From Corynebacterium haematomassiliense (GTDB taxonomy: Bacteria > Actinomycetota > Actinomycetes > Mycobacteriales > Mycobacteriaceae): a DNA stretch of 64,000 nucleotides. The DNA is taken from assembly GCF_013978595.1 (NCBI RefSeq), contig NZ_JACDTZ010000001.1, positions 1 through 64,000 of the forward strand. Direction: 5' to 3'. Under the pieces are notes generated by a model, which saw nothing but the letters and a program-made list of their open reading frames with translations, had not been told where the DNA came from and did not search any database. Numbering within the stretch: position 1 is the stretch's first letter; each line of letters opens with the position of its first letter. Of the stretch, positions 44,664-53,135 are shown one piece after another. Both the position numbers and the translations under genes were made by a program.

Positions 44664-45509
44664 CTACTTGCCCATGAACTGGTTAATCAGCTTCTGGACC
44701 GAAGGCTGAGTCGCCGCAAAGCCCAGGCCGCCCAGCACTGCGATAACCGCCATGACAATGCCGACGATTGCGCCGGTGCTCGAGCCGTCCTCACCGGTCG
44801 GCTTCGGGTCAGTCGGCTTCGGGTCAGTCGGCTTCGGGTCGGTCGGCTTCGGGTCGGTCGGCTTCGGCTCCTTCTTCGGGGCCTTGAATGCGAGGTTGAC
44901 GGCGACTTTCGAGTCATCCAATGGCTTGCCGACTTCGTAGCTCGAGCCGAAGATGTCGACGCCGAACTCGGTCAGCTTGGTCGGGGTGAACGTCGCAGAC
45001 AACTTGTTGTCCTTGCCGGGCTTCAGCGCATCTGTGACCTCGAACTCTGCGATCGGCTTGTCGTCTCCGGTGGCGGTGGTGGGCTCAGAGCCCGGCATTG
45101 CGCCCTTGCGCACGTAATCCGCCTGCAGGACGCCCTTCGTGCCGTTGACCACAATCTTGAAGTCGGACATCTTGATGTCCATAGCGCCGTGGTGGCCCTC
45201 GATCGAAATGGCGCCGTTGAGGTCAATGGTGCCGTTGCCGTTGGCATCGAGGGCGGAGTCGGCGGCATTGACCGGAAGTGCGAAGTCAGCAAGCTTGCCG
45301 TCGCGAAGCACCTTCTCCGCGCCTTCTGTGGTTGTGATGGTGCTGGCGACGAACGGGGATTGCACGTAGCGCAGGAACGATTCCTTGATGTTCCAGTGCG
45401 CATTTCCCGACTCGATGGTTGGCGCATCCGCGAAGGCAGCGGGGGTGGCGAATGCAGTCGAGATCATGGCCGTGGCGGTGATGGCCGCGAGGGTGGTGGT
45501 GCGGGACAT
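44664..45509 (-). CDS. htaB: HtaB, membrane-anchored heme-binding protein
   Basis: The 281-residue protein has a signal peptide (about 1-28), one HtaA domain (34-210), a PKPTD repeat linker and a C-terminal TM (GAIVGIVMAVIAVLGGLGFA) with a short tail. Presumed heme ligands are kept: Tyr48 in ESFLRYVQ, His106 in EGHHGAMD, Tyr191 in SSYEVG. In C. diphtheriae HtaB receives heme from HtaA and passes it towards HmuT. A DtxR-like box (45563-45581) lies 54 bp upstream, separate from the htaA-hmuTUV promoter, so htaB has its own iron-regulated promoter. Confidence 0.88.
   Translation of the reverse strand: MSRTTTLAAITATAMISTAFATPAAFADAPTIESGNAHWNIKESFLRYVQSPFVASTITTTEGAEKVLRDGKLADFALPVNAADSALDANGNGTIDLNGAISIEGHHGAMDIKMSDFKIVVNGTKGVLQADYVRKGAMPGSEPTTATGDDKPIAEFEVTDALKPGKDNKLSATFTPTKLTEFGVDIFGSSYEVGKPLDDSKVAVNLAFKAPKKEPKPTDPKPTDPKPTDPKPTDPKPTGEDGSSTGAIVGIVMAVIAVLGGLGFAATQPSVQKLINQFMGK
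44797..44871 (-). repeat. 15-bp tandem repeat encoding PKPTD in htaB
   Basis: Five near-identical 15-bp units (GGTCGGCTTCGGGTC type on the plus strand) encode the Pro/Thr linker between the HtaA domain and the TM anchor. The number of units is likely to vary between strains by slippage and would change the reach across the cell wall without shifting frame. Confidence 0.85.
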
Positions 45510-45562
45510 TGATGAAGCCTTTCGGTGAGTTGGTGTGGTGGATGTAACATCGCACCGATTGG

Positions 45563-45581
45563 ATAGGGTAGGCTAACCTTA
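45563..45581 (-). promoter_or_regulatory. DtxR-type iron box upstream of htaB
   Basis: The 19-bp window matches TWAGGTTAGSCTAACCTWA at 17 of 19 positions (core AGGCTAACCTTA). It overlaps the last bases of hmuV, so htaB should be repressed by DtxR-Fe independently of the upstream operon. Confidence 0.75.
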
Positions 45582-46406
45582 GCAAGGTATCCCTAACTTT
45601 TTCAAGGGGTGGGGGGGAGCTGGGGCTGGACACCAGAGTCCGGAGACGGGTTCACCCGCCTCGTCGGGGGCCACTAGGATCCGCCCACTGCTTCGCAACA
45701 CGGTGATGGGCCAGTCGTAGACGGAGCTGAGAATCGCGTCGTTGTACACTTCGTCAACGGTGCCTGCCGCTGTAATCTCGCCCGCCTTAAGGCACACGAC
45801 GCGGTCGCAATATCGCGCCGCGAGCTGTAGGTCGTGCAACACGACGATGACTGTCACACCGCGACGCGCAAGCGCGCGAACGGCTCCCATCGTTTGTTCT
45901 TGGAAGTGAACGTCCATGGCTGCCGTTGGTTCGTCGAGAAGCACGACCTGCGTTTGCTGCGTGAGCACCCGCGCGAAGGCTGCGCGGGCTCGCTCTCCGC
46001 CGGACAGCGTCGCAATCTCGCGGTCCTGTAGGTGGGTGATCCCCGTCGCGTCGAGCGCCGCATCCACGATCGCCGCATCGTCCGGCCCACGGCCCCAGGG
46101 GTGGCGGCCCATTTCGACGACATCGCGCACGAGGAAGGAAAACGCCACGCTGACGTCTTGGAGCATGACAGCGCGCGTGCGCGCGAGTTCGGAGGCTGTG
46201 CTTTCCGACGCATCCTTGCCCGCCACCTCGACCACTCCGTGCGCGAGCTGAATGTCACCCGCCAAGGCCGACAGCAGGGTCGACTTTCCGGCTCCGTTGG
46301 GGCCGATAAGCCCGGTGACCTGGCCGGCGGTTGCGTGCAGGTCGACTTGGTTAAGAATCGTGCGGTTTTGCTTCTGCACAGTGACGCCACGTGCGGTAAC
46401 AGTCAT
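45579..46406 (-). CDS. hmuV: HmuV, heme ABC transporter ATPase
   Basis: The 275-residue protein has Walker A LIGPNGAGKSTLLSAL, Q loop, signature LSGGERARAAFARVL and Walker B VVLLDEPTAAMD, followed by VTVIVVLHDLQLAARYCDRV. It powers import of heme through HmuU. It overlaps hmuU by 4 nt. Its 3' end contains part of the htaB DtxR box. Confidence 0.92.
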   Translation of the reverse strand: MTVTARGVTVQKQNRTILNQVDLHATAGQVTGLIGPNGAGKSTLLSALAGDIQLAHGVVEVAGKDASESTASELARTRAVMLQDVSVAFSFLVRDVVEMGRHPWGRGPDDAAIVDAALDATGITHLQDREIATLSGGERARAAFARVLTQQTQVVLLDEPTAAMDVHFQEQTMGAVRALARRGVTVIVVLHDLQLAARYCDRVVCLKAGEITAAGTVDEVYNDAILSSVYDWPITVLRSSGRILVAPDEAGEPVSGLWCPAPAPPHPLKKLGIPC

Positions 46407-47446
46407 ATCTGGTGGTTCTTTCGTATCATTTGCCGCAGCAGCAAGAAGAATGTTGGCCCACCGATCAGCGCGGTAAATATGCCAATCGGTAGGTCTGCAA
46501 AGGGGATGATTGTGCGGGCGAGAATGTCGCCGGCACCGATCAAAAGTGCCCCACCGAGAGCTGAAGCGGGGAGCAGCACCTTATTGGAAGGGCCTACCGC
46601 AGTGCGCACGATGTGCGGCACCACAAGACCCACAAACCCGATCAGTCCCGCAAACGAGACAGCGGCAGCGGTGAGCAGCGTCGACAGCACGATCGCCGCC
46701 ATTCGCAGGCGTGTGACATTGAGCCCGACGTGGTAGGCGGCCTGGTCGCCGAGTGCGAGAAGGTCGAACTTGCTGCCTAACAGCATCGCCAGCGTCAGTG
46801 ACACGATGACCACGCCTGTCACTGCGCCCGTTTGCGCCCAGTTCGCGCCCGAGAGAGTGCCCATCTGCCAAAAGATGATTTGCTCTCGCGCGGTCGTGGG
46901 GGCCATAAAAGTGAGCACTGAAATAATGGCACCGCAGATAGCGTTGGCCGCGATACCCACCAAGATCAGGTTGAGCACGCGAACCTTGCCGCCGACTCGC
47001 GAGAGGAAGTACACCACCGCGGTTGCAAGGGTCCCAGATATAAAGGCAAGGACGGGCACCGTCATCGTGCCGAAAGTGGTGAGCCCGAAGACGAGCGCGA
47101 CGGCGGCCCCGACGCCCGCGCCGGTGCTCACGCCGATCACGCTCGGCTCCGCGAGCGGGTTGGCGAAGACTGCCTGCATGAGCGCCCCGCTGACGCCCAG
47201 CGCGGCACCGACGAACAGACCGAGCACCAGGCGGGGGAGTCGGATCTGCCAGATCACGGACGCTTCCAGAGAGGTTGCGGACAGCGGACCGGCCTGGAGA
47301 ATCGGCCACAGCTCACGGACCGAAAGCTCGAACTGTCCAACCATGATCGAGCCGATGGCTGTCGCCACCAGTAGCACACTGACGGTCGTGAACAGCGCCA
47401 CACGGCCGCGGCGGCGGGCGTGAAACACCTCGGCGGAAGATGTCAC
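46403..47446 (-). CDS. hmuU: HmuU, heme ABC transporter permease
   Basis: The 347-residue FecCD/BtuC-type permease has about 10 TM segments. Family motifs: RLPRLVLGLFVGAALGVSGA near the N-terminus, FANPLAEPSVIGVSTGAGVG, and IGFVGLVVPHIVRTAVGPSN with GALLIGAGDILARTI near the end. It forms the membrane channel for heme with HmuV and receives it from HmuT. It overlaps hmuT and hmuV by 4 nt on each side. Confidence 0.93.
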   Translation of the reverse strand: MTSSAEVFHARRRGRVALFTTVSVLLVATAIGSIMVGQFELSVRELWPILQAGPLSATSLEASVIWQIRLPRLVLGLFVGAALGVSGALMQAVFANPLAEPSVIGVSTGAGVGAAVALVFGLTTFGTMTVPVLAFISGTLATAVVYFLSRVGGKVRVLNLILVGIAANAICGAIISVLTFMAPTTAREQIIFWQMGTLSGANWAQTGAVTGVVIVSLTLAMLLGSKFDLLALGDQAAYHVGLNVTRLRMAAIVLSTLLTAAAVSFAGLIGFVGLVVPHIVRTAVGPSNKVLLPASALGGALLIGAGDILARTIIPFADLPIGIFTALIGGPTFFLLLRQMIRKNHQI

Positions 47447-48510
47447 TGCCCCTCCCCGTACAGGGCGTGGGCTGCGCGCAGCAGAAGTTCCCCGGTTTGG
47501 GGGCCGAACGCAAGCGAGTCGCCGTCGGGAAGTGAAAGCACGCGCTTGTGCTGGCCGGCGGTCGTCTGTGCGACACCGGGTCGTTGAAGCAGGCCCTCGA
47601 TATCGCCGGTGGATTGCAGCCCGCCGTTCATCATGACGAACACCTCCGGATTGACCTGGGTGAGCGCTTCGGGGCTGGCGGGGGAAGCGTTGCCGATGCC
47701 GTTTTCAGTGTTCACGTCAACGCCGCCGAGCGCCTCGATGAGGTCCTTGGTGCCGTCTTCGCCGCCGAGCAGGTAGAACACGCCGCCGGTCCCGCGCGCG
47801 TACAGGAATGACATGCGCAGCGGCTGTTTCGGGACGACCTGTTTGATCGCTTCGAGAGCTTGCTGCACCTCTTTTTCACTTCGTTCCGCGAGGAGTTTGC
47901 CCGCTTCTGGCTCCCCGACGACGGAGGCCACGTTCATGATGTCCTCTCCCATTGATGCCATGGTCCGTTTCGGCTCCATGACGACGGTGGTCACGCCCGC
48001 CGCGCGGATTTGGTCGATGGCCTCGCTCGGACCGACGGAGTGATCCACGATGACCAACGTCGGGCGCAAGTTCAGTATTGCCTCCACGTTTAGTGAGTGA
48101 CCGTTTTCGGTGACCACGGGAAGGTCAGAAAGCGAGGGTTCCGCGGAGCTGACCGTGCGACCGACAATGTTGTCCGCCAACCCGATACCGCGGAGCGTCT
48201 TTGTGTAGGTGCCGTAGAGGTCGAGCGCGAGGATGCGGGAGGTGTCGGTGACCGTGACGTCGTGGCCGTCGGCGTCAGTGAGTTCGACGGGCAGCGCAGT
48301 TTCGCGCTCCGCTTCGACGGGTTCTACCTCGGAAATCTCCGATACCATCGCGACGCCCTCAGCCTGGTGCGGGTCGGCTCCGGTTGCGAGCGACTGCGAA
48401 AGCGCCTTTTGTTCGGTTTGCACGGGGTTGTCCCAGCTGGCGCAACCTCCAAGCGACAGACCCACGGCCGCCGCGACCGCGCAGACGAGGGGTGTTTTCC
48501 AAAGCTTCAT
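47443..48510 (-). CDS. hmuT: HmuT, heme-binding lipoprotein
   Basis: The 355-residue class III substrate-binding lipoprotein has the lipobox SLGGC with Cys23, and two lobes joined by a helix. IVDHSVGPSEAIDQI holds a candidate axial His and MSFLYARGTGGVFYLLGG holds candidate Tyr ligands, the His/Tyr pair known for HmuT of C. diphtheriae. It takes heme from HtaA/HtaB and delivers it to HmuUV. It lies 25 nt after htaA and is coupled (4-nt overlap) to hmuU. Confidence 0.92.
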   Translation of the reverse strand: MKLWKTPLVCAVAAAVGLSLGGCASWDNPVQTEQKALSQSLATGADPHQAEGVAMVSEISEVEPVEAERETALPVELTDADGHDVTVTDTSRILALDLYGTYTKTLRGIGLADNIVGRTVSSAEPSLSDLPVVTENGHSLNVEAILNLRPTLVIVDHSVGPSEAIDQIRAAGVTTVVMEPKRTMASMGEDIMNVASVVGEPEAGKLLAERSEKEVQQALEAIKQVVPKQPLRMSFLYARGTGGVFYLLGGEDGTKDLIEALGGVDVNTENGIGNASPASPEALTQVNPEVFVMMNGGLQSTGDIEGLLQRPGVAQTTAGQHKRVLSLPDGDSLAFGPQTGELLLRAAHALYGEGQ

Positions 48511-48535
48511 TGAGAGTTTCCTTTTCTATCCGGTT

Positions 48536-50470
48536 TTATCCGGTCGCAATAAACCTGGTCAGCGCGCCACCGGCGCCGAGCAGCGAGGCCACCAGAAGCA
48601 GGAGTTTGGCCACCGTTGAGTCGTCCCAGCCTCCGCTGCCGGCGCCGTCGCCTGCCGCGGAGTTTTTGATCTGGAACTTTCCGCCTTCGGGCTGTTTGGC
48701 GGATTCCACGGCATCTGTACCTTCTACCTCGTCGAACACGCTGCCTTTTGCGTTTTCGGGGGTCGTCCCTGAGTTCAGCTTCGCTTGGGCTCCTGCCGTG
48801 CCGCCGCGCTTCAGCGCCGCAGCGTCACCTGCGGTTCCGCCTTTGCCTGTCGACGACTCCGAGGAGGCTCCACCCTGCCCCTCGCGGCAGTTCGCCGTGT
48901 TGCCGAGGCGAGCGCTGAAACTCACTGGGTCGAGTGGGGCCCCAGCGGGGTAGAACTGGCCGAACGCCTCCGCGCCGACTTGGGTGAGCGTCGCCTGCGC
49001 GGAGCCGGACACCGCGGAATCGGAGACGCTCAGCTCGCTGAAGGATAAGTTGGCGATCGCGATGCGGCCGAAATCATTCGCCTTGCCATCAGTGCTATTC
49101 GACGAAACATTGATGACGATTTGGCCCGAATCGCCACTGAACTGGATCTCCATATTGGAAAAGCGGGTGTCTAACACCCCTTCGTGGCCGGTGAAGTGGA
49201 TGGTGCCGGGGTAGAGGATGGAACCGGAGCGTGCGGCAGTGTCCACCGCGCCGGAATTGCCGGAGAACGTGAACGCGTTGCCGTCGTCGCCGACGCCTTT
49301 GAGTTCCCAGCGTCCTTTCGCGATGTTGCCGCGGATGTACGTGCGGAAAGATTGGCGAATGCCCCACTGGGCCTCGGAACTGACAATCCCACGAGACGCG
49401 CTCGAGTCACAGATCCCGCTGTCGCTGGCGCCACCCGCAGGTGCCGCACCAGTGGGTTTTGCTGCATTACCGGTGTTCGTGCCGCCACTCACCTTCGGCG
49501 CGCCGGCTGGTGTCGCGGGGACGGAGCCAGGGTTGACGTTCGCTGGACTGTTCGTTGCGTTGGAGGTTCCTCCCGTTCGGGAGGCATTGGACGTGGGGGC
49601 GCCGCTGTTGGCCGCTGGTGCAGGGCTCGTGCCTTCCTGCATCGGAAGTACCCGGCGATGCAGTGACTCACCGCTGCGCAGCAGTGTCTCAGTGTTGGCG
49701 AACATCGCGTTGAGTTCTTCCAGGGTGTCGTTGATCTCGCCGAGGAGGCGGGCCGGGCCGGAGGTGGCGCCCGATCTCTTTGCGCCGGAGGTGCCGCCGC
49801 CCTCTTTGGGCTGTGGGGCGGGGCCGGAGGCGTCGTTAAGCGATAGCTCAATTGTGACCGGGTCGAGTGGAGCGCCCACCTCGTAGAAGCCACCGAAGAT
49901 CTCCGCACCGGTTGTGGTGAGGGAGGTGGGGCCTGCGATGGTCGTTGTTTGTGCGGAGAAATCCGGGGCGGCGTTGAGCGCGATGGTGGCGAGCAGCTCT
50001 TGGGTGCCTTCGCGCACCGGGCCGGTCGAGTTCATGCCCTCGTACTTCCGCGAAGCGTAATCCACCCGCAGTTCGGCTTGAGTGCCATTGACCACCACTG
50101 TGGGGTTGCGCAGCGTCATATCAAGCGCGCCGTTGTGTCCGGTGAAATGGACCTCACCCTGGAAGCTGATTTCGCCGGCCGAGGCTGAAGTCAGTGCCGA
50201 GGATTTGGCGTCGAACGTGAAACCGTCGCCTGAGCGCTGTGCGCCGCCACCGACCGAAATGCTGCCGTGGGCTATGGGACCTTCGATGTATTTTCTGAAC
50301 GATTCGCGCACCCCCCATTGCATGGTTCCCGCTGAGACACTGCGGTGTGTGCTGGCAGGCTCTTCGGCCGCCGCGAGAGGAAGAAGCGCAGGCGCGGCGC
50401 CGAACATGGTGGCGGTAAAGCCGATCAGGCTCGCGCAAGCGACTGCGCCGAGGTGGGTGCGAACATTCAT
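48536..50470 (-). CDS. htaA: HtaA, surface hemin/hemoglobin receptor with two HtaA domains
   Basis: The 644-residue protein has a signal peptide, HtaA domain 1 (about 48-210; Tyr61, His112, Tyr196), a helical and Pro/Ala/Ser-rich linker (230-350), HtaA domain 2 (about 365-520; Tyr378, His429, Tyr507) and a C-terminal TM (VAKLLLLVASLLGAGGALTR). The spacing of Tyr378-His429-Tyr507 (51 and 78 residues) equals that of the heme ligands Tyr361-His412-Tyr490 reported for C. diphtheriae HtaA CR2. It extracts heme from hemoglobin at the surface. It is first gene of htaA-hmuTUV with DtxR-like boxes upstream. Confidence 0.93.
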   Translation of the reverse strand: MNVRTHLGAVACASLIGFTATMFGAAPALLPLAAAEEPASTHRSVSAGTMQWGVRESFRKYIEGPIAHGSISVGGGAQRSGDGFTFDAKSSALTSASAGEISFQGEVHFTGHNGALDMTLRNPTVVVNGTQAELRVDYASRKYEGMNSTGPVREGTQELLATIALNAAPDFSAQTTTIAGPTSLTTTGAEIFGGFYEVGAPLDPVTIELSLNDASGPAPQPKEGGGTSGAKRSGATSGPARLLGEINDTLEELNAMFANTETLLRSGESLHRRVLPMQEGTSPAPAANSGAPTSNASRTGGTSNATNSPANVNPGSVPATPAGAPKVSGGTNTGNAAKPTGAAPAGGASDSGICDSSASRGIVSSEAQWGIRQSFRTYIRGNIAKGRWELKGVGDDGNAFTFSGNSGAVDTAARSGSILYPGTIHFTGHEGVLDTRFSNMEIQFSGDSGQIVINVSSNSTDGKANDFGRIAIANLSFSELSVSDSAVSGSAQATLTQVGAEAFGQFYPAGAPLDPVSFSARLGNTANCREGQGGASSESSTGKGGTAGDAAALKRGGTAGAQAKLNSGTTPENAKGSVFDEVEGTDAVESAKQPEGGKFQIKNSAAGDGAGSGGWDDSTVAKLLLLVASLLGAGGALTRFIATG

Positions 50471-50500
50471 GGTTGCCTCGAGGTGCGAAATAGCGAAAAG

Positions 50501-50542
50501 TAGGTAGGCTAACCTTACCTAAGTAAGGTTAGGTTTGCATAA
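50501..50542. promoter_or_regulatory. Overlapping DtxR-type iron boxes between htaA and the divergent gene
   Basis: GTAGGCTAACCTTA and, 20 bp on, TAAGGTTAGGTTTGC are two imperfect DtxR half-matches (about 13-14 of 19 positions each) in tandem, joined by the palindrome CTTACCTAAGTAAG. They cover the htaA promoter side and the -10 (TAATGT, 50540-50545) of the divergent 50563 gene. Both genes should be iron-repressed. Confidence 0.7.
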
Positions 50543-50562
50543 TGTTGAAAGGGGTTGTCGTG

Positions 50563-50991
50563 ATGGCGCAACAGACGGGACCTGCTACCAAACTCATTCG
50601 ACCTGTCGGTGTGCGATTGCCGCGCACATATGAAGGCGGCGCTGTGCACTTCGTCACCTGGGAGCGCGCCCTGATCGCCTTGATCACAGGTGTGATCGCG
50701 TTTGGGGCGGGTACCGGAAACATCTGGGTGGCGTTCCCTGCGAGCGTGGCGTTGGTGGCTGCGGTTCTCGGGCTTTCGTCACTGCCCTCGCATAAGGGCC
50801 GCGATGCCAGTGCTCGACTGGGCAAACGCGCGGGGATCGTCCTCGCGGTGGCTTGGGGGTTGATTGTTTGCTTGGCAGTGCTAGTGCTGTTTCTGGTGCC
50901 TGCGCAGTTCACGCTCACCGGCGGAGTGCTCACCGCGTTCGTGGCGGCTGGGGCGATCTGGGGTGCGATCGCTTACGTTGACAGGCGTTAG
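50563..50991 (+). CDS. Four-TM protein divergent from htaA, probably iron-regulated
   Basis: The 142-residue protein has a basic, cytoplasmic N-terminus (TKLIRPVGVRLPRTYEGG) and two pairs of TM segments (about 37-53, 57-72, 88-108, 114-137), ending in VDRR. No family is recognised. The ATG at 50563 is preferred over 50542, because GAAAGGGG stands 8 nt before it and the upstream ATG overlaps the -10. It sits between htaA and hmuO, and its promoter is shared with the DtxR boxes, so a role in heme or iron handling is inferred. Confidence 0.65.
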   Translation: MAQQTGPATKLIRPVGVRLPRTYEGGAVHFVTWERALIALITGVIAFGAGTGNIWVAFPASVALVAAVLGLSSLPSHKGRDASARLGKRAGIVLAVAWGLIVCLAVLVLFLVPAQFTLTGGVLTAFVAAGAIWGAIAYVDRR

Positions 50992-51002
50992 TGAGCCCCG
51001 GC

Positions 51003-51656
51003 CTAGCCGGCGTGGGTCGAAAGGTCCTGGAACACTGCCTGGTTCAGGGCGAAAACGTGCTGGGCGGTGGAGATGATTCGTGCGCGCTCTTCGTCGTTAA
51101 GCTGTATCGCGTCGAGCGCTTCCTTGTAGTGCGCGCGGTAGTGTGGGATCTTGCCTACCGCGGAGAAGTTGTAGAAGTGCAATGCCTCGTCGGGCAGTGC
51201 GTACGCGTTCTGGAACACGCGTGCGAGCACCTGTCCGCCGGCAATGTCGCCGAGGTAGCGCACGTAGTGGTGGGCGATGACTTCCGGGCCGGAGTCCGGG
51301 GTGAGCGCCTCGAGTTCGGCAACGTAGCGCCTCGTGGCATCGAGTGGGGCGGTGGTTTCCTTCCAGCCGGCACCGAGCATGGCGGTGAGATCGGCTTCGA
51401 GGGCGGGCACGCGCTCGAGGCGCTCGTCGGCGATCTGCGCCACCGCGGGGTGGGAAGCGGCGCGGCGTACCGCAGCTTCGAGTGCCGAATAGATGTGGAA
51501 GTACTGCACTGTCAGCTCTGCTACGGCTGCCCGGTCCAGCTCGCCTTTTCCAAGGCTCGACATGAAGGGGGAATTCTCGGCGCTGGAGTGCGCAGTGGCA
51601 GTCTGGTCTTTGAGTGCGGCCGACAGTCGCTGGTCAGTGGGGGCGGCCATGGTCAT
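51003..51656 (-). CDS. hmuO: Heme oxygenase HmuO
   Basis: The 217-residue protein is of the HO family. The proximal heme ligand is His23 in TATAHSSAENSPFM. The distal helix with GDIAGGQVLARVF (the G-x-x-x-G bend) is present. It opens heme to biliverdin, CO and Fe2+, completing use of heme brought in by HmuTUV. The ATG at 51654-51656 is chosen because GGAGAAG precedes it at 6 nt. ATG at 51648-51650 and TTG at 51668 are alternatives. A good DtxR box (51713-51731) and a second dyad (51679-51695) lie upstream. Confidence 0.93.
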   Translation of the reverse strand: MTMAAPTDQRLSAALKDQTATAHSSAENSPFMSSLGKGELDRAAVAELTVQYFHIYSALEAAVRRAASHPAVAQIADERLERVPALEADLTAMLGAGWKETTAPLDATRRYVAELEALTPDSGPEVIAHHYVRYLGDIAGGQVLARVFQNAYALPDEALHFYNFSAVGKIPHYRAHYKEALDAIQLNDEERARIISTAQHVFALNQAVFQDLSTHAG

Positions 51657-51678
51657 CTGCTTCTCCAATCTAGGAATG

Positions 51679-51695
51679 AAGGGTAGGTTACCCTT
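51679..51695 (-). promoter_or_regulatory. Perfect dyad AAGGGTA-GGT-TACCCTT in the hmuO leader
   Basis: A perfect 7-bp inverted repeat with a 3-nt centre lies between the DtxR box and the start of hmuO. In corynebacteria hmuO is activated by heme-responsive two-component systems (ChrA, HrrA), and this dyad is a candidate for such a second factor (inference). Confidence 0.45.
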
Positions 51696-51712
51696 AGTTG
51701 CAGATTGAGAAT

Positions 51713-51731
51713 ATAGGTAAGCCTAACCTTT
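51713..51731 (-). promoter_or_regulatory. DtxR-type iron box upstream of hmuO
   Basis: TAGGTAAGCCTAACCTT matches TWAGGTTAGSCTAACCTWA at 16 of 19 positions across the 19-bp window, the best symmetric core in the window (AGCCTAACCT). Confidence 0.8.
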
Positions 51732-51733
51732 AA

Positions 51734-52324
51734 TCAATCACCCAAAAGGTTGATCCGCTTCGGGCGCCCGCGTGGTGTGGATACGGTTTTGTCGCCGGGG
51801 ATCCAGAACCGCCACGGGGCGTCTTTGTTTTTGGAGATCCCGATGCGCGGTCCTGCGACCCATTCGGGTTCGGTGTCGCGTGGGGTGAGGTGAACGGGGG
51901 TGCCGTTGTCGCCTAACCCCAGTCCGAGCGCTTGGCCGAGGTTGCCTGGCCCGCGTGCGAGGTTTTCAAACGGGATTATGGCACGGTCGGGGCGTTGTCG
52001 CCGCTTGCGGGCGAGTGCTTCGCCGGCGATGATTTCGCCGCCGCGCATGAGGCAGCCTTGGCCGACGCCTTCGGGTGCGCAGACGATGTTGCTGTTGTGG
52101 TGGATGCCGTAGGAGAGGTAGACGTAGAGCCTGCCGGGTGGGCCGAACATGGCGGCGTTGCGGGCGGTTTTGCCGTTGTGGGTGTGGGCGGCGGGGTCGT
52201 CGTCGCCGAGGTATGCCTCGACTTCGGTCAGGCGCACGGTTACCCCGTTGTGGGTGATGAGGCACCCCAGCAACTGCGGTGCGACGACGTCGGCGGGTTG
52301 GGTGAAGTCGATCATTTCAGCCAT
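51734..52324 (-). CDS. DNA-3-methyladenine glycosylase, AAG/MPG family
   Basis: The 196-residue MPG-type protein has LTEVEAYLGDDDPAAHTHNG (base-excision Glu and Tyr), RNAAMFGPPGRLYVYLSYGI and NLARGPGNLGQALGLGL, standard family motifs. It removes alkylated purines. It overlaps the HAD gene. An internal ATG at 52315 would make an exact ATGA junction with the HAD stop, so either start is possible. Unrelated in sequence to the Tag protein at 16.6 kb. Confidence 0.9.
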   Translation of the reverse strand: MAEMIDFTQPADVVAPQLLGCLITHNGVTVRLTEVEAYLGDDDPAAHTHNGKTARNAAMFGPPGRLYVYLSYGIHHNSNIVCAPEGVGQGCLMRGGEIIAGEALARKRRQRPDRAIIPFENLARGPGNLGQALGLGLGDNGTPVHLTPRDTEPEWVAGPRIGISKNKDAPWRFWIPGDKTVSTPRGRPKRINLLGD

Positions 52325-53094
52325 TGCGCAAGCTTATCGACGACCGCCTCGTCCCCGTTTGACCCAATCACCTCGTCCGCGATCGCTTTGAGGTCGGGGT
52401 GTGCGTTTTCCATGGCGACGGCGTAGCCGGCGGCGCGAAGCATGCCGTAGTCGTTGAGGAAGTCGCCGAATGCTGAGGTCTGTGCAAGGGGGATACCCAG
52501 CGTGTCGGCGAGCGCTTCGAGTGCGTGTCCTTTGTCGGCGTCTGGGTGCATGATGTCTAGCCAGTGTTTGCCGCTGACTACAGCGCGCAGCTCGGGGGCG
52601 TGTTCGCGGACCCAGGGCAGGGCGTCGCGTTCGGCGTCGGTTTCGACGTAGAGGGCGATTTTGATCACGGGGGTGGGGTGGTCGCCGAGTGCTGCCAGTG
52701 TTGTGCGGGAGGCGTAGTACTTGTCTACCTCGGCGTCGATGGCCGGTGGCAGCGGGAGGGTGGCGGCCACTTCTGGTGCACAGATGACGGTGTGGGCGGG
52801 AAATGGTGCGTCGGGAAGCGCTGCGATGAGGTTGCGGGCAGCATCCAGGGGTAGGGCGGTGGTGGAGACCACCTCGCCGCCGTGCACCACCACCGCGCCG
52901 TTTTCCGCGATGAAGGTGTCGCACTCCGGGAACATCCGCTGCAGGGAGGCCAGCTGCCGCCCGGACGCCGGCGCGAGGGTCACCCCGCGGGAGCGCGCGC
53001 TCTCCAGCAGCGGCCAAAACGCGTCCGGCACGCGCCCGTCGCCGTCGAGGAGCGTGCCGTCCATGTCCAACGCAATCAACCGAGGTGTCCGCAT
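52312..53094 (-). CDS. HAD-superfamily Cof-type phosphatase
   Basis: The 260-residue protein has motif I IALDMDGTLLDGDG (nucleophile Asp), motif II in TLAPASGRQLASL, motif III Lys region (HPDADKGHALEAL), and motif IV TSAFGDFLNDYGMLRAAG, where the usual GD..ND is kept. The C2-type cap marks Cof/YbiV proteins that dephosphorylate sugar phosphates or cofactors. The ATG at 53092-53094 is supported by TAGTGT 7 nt upstream. Confidence 0.88.
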   Translation of the reverse strand: MRTPRLIALDMDGTLLDGDGRVPDAFWPLLESARSRGVTLAPASGRQLASLQRMFPECDTFIAENGAVVVHGGEVVSTTALPLDAARNLIAALPDAPFPAHTVICAPEVAATLPLPPAIDAEVDKYYASRTTLAALGDHPTPVIKIALYVETDAERDALPWVREHAPELRAVVSGKHWLDIMHPDADKGHALEALADTLGIPLAQTSAFGDFLNDYGMLRAAGYAVAMENAHPDLKAIADEVIGSNGDEAVVDKLAQWLK

Positions 53095-53101
53095 TGCCCC
53101 C

Positions 53102-53107
53102 ACACTA
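53102..53107 (-). promoter_or_regulatory. -10 (TAGTGT) for leaderless HAD gene
   Basis: On the minus strand TAGTGT is followed by 7 nt and the ATG at 53094. Confidence 0.55.
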
Positions 53108-53135
53108 CCGGTGTGATGTGGAACACTGGGGAAGC

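Noticed and set aside
44797..44871. Possible CRISPR-like repeat array
   Set aside because: It is a 15-bp in-frame tandem repeat without spacers inside htaB, encoding PKPTD.
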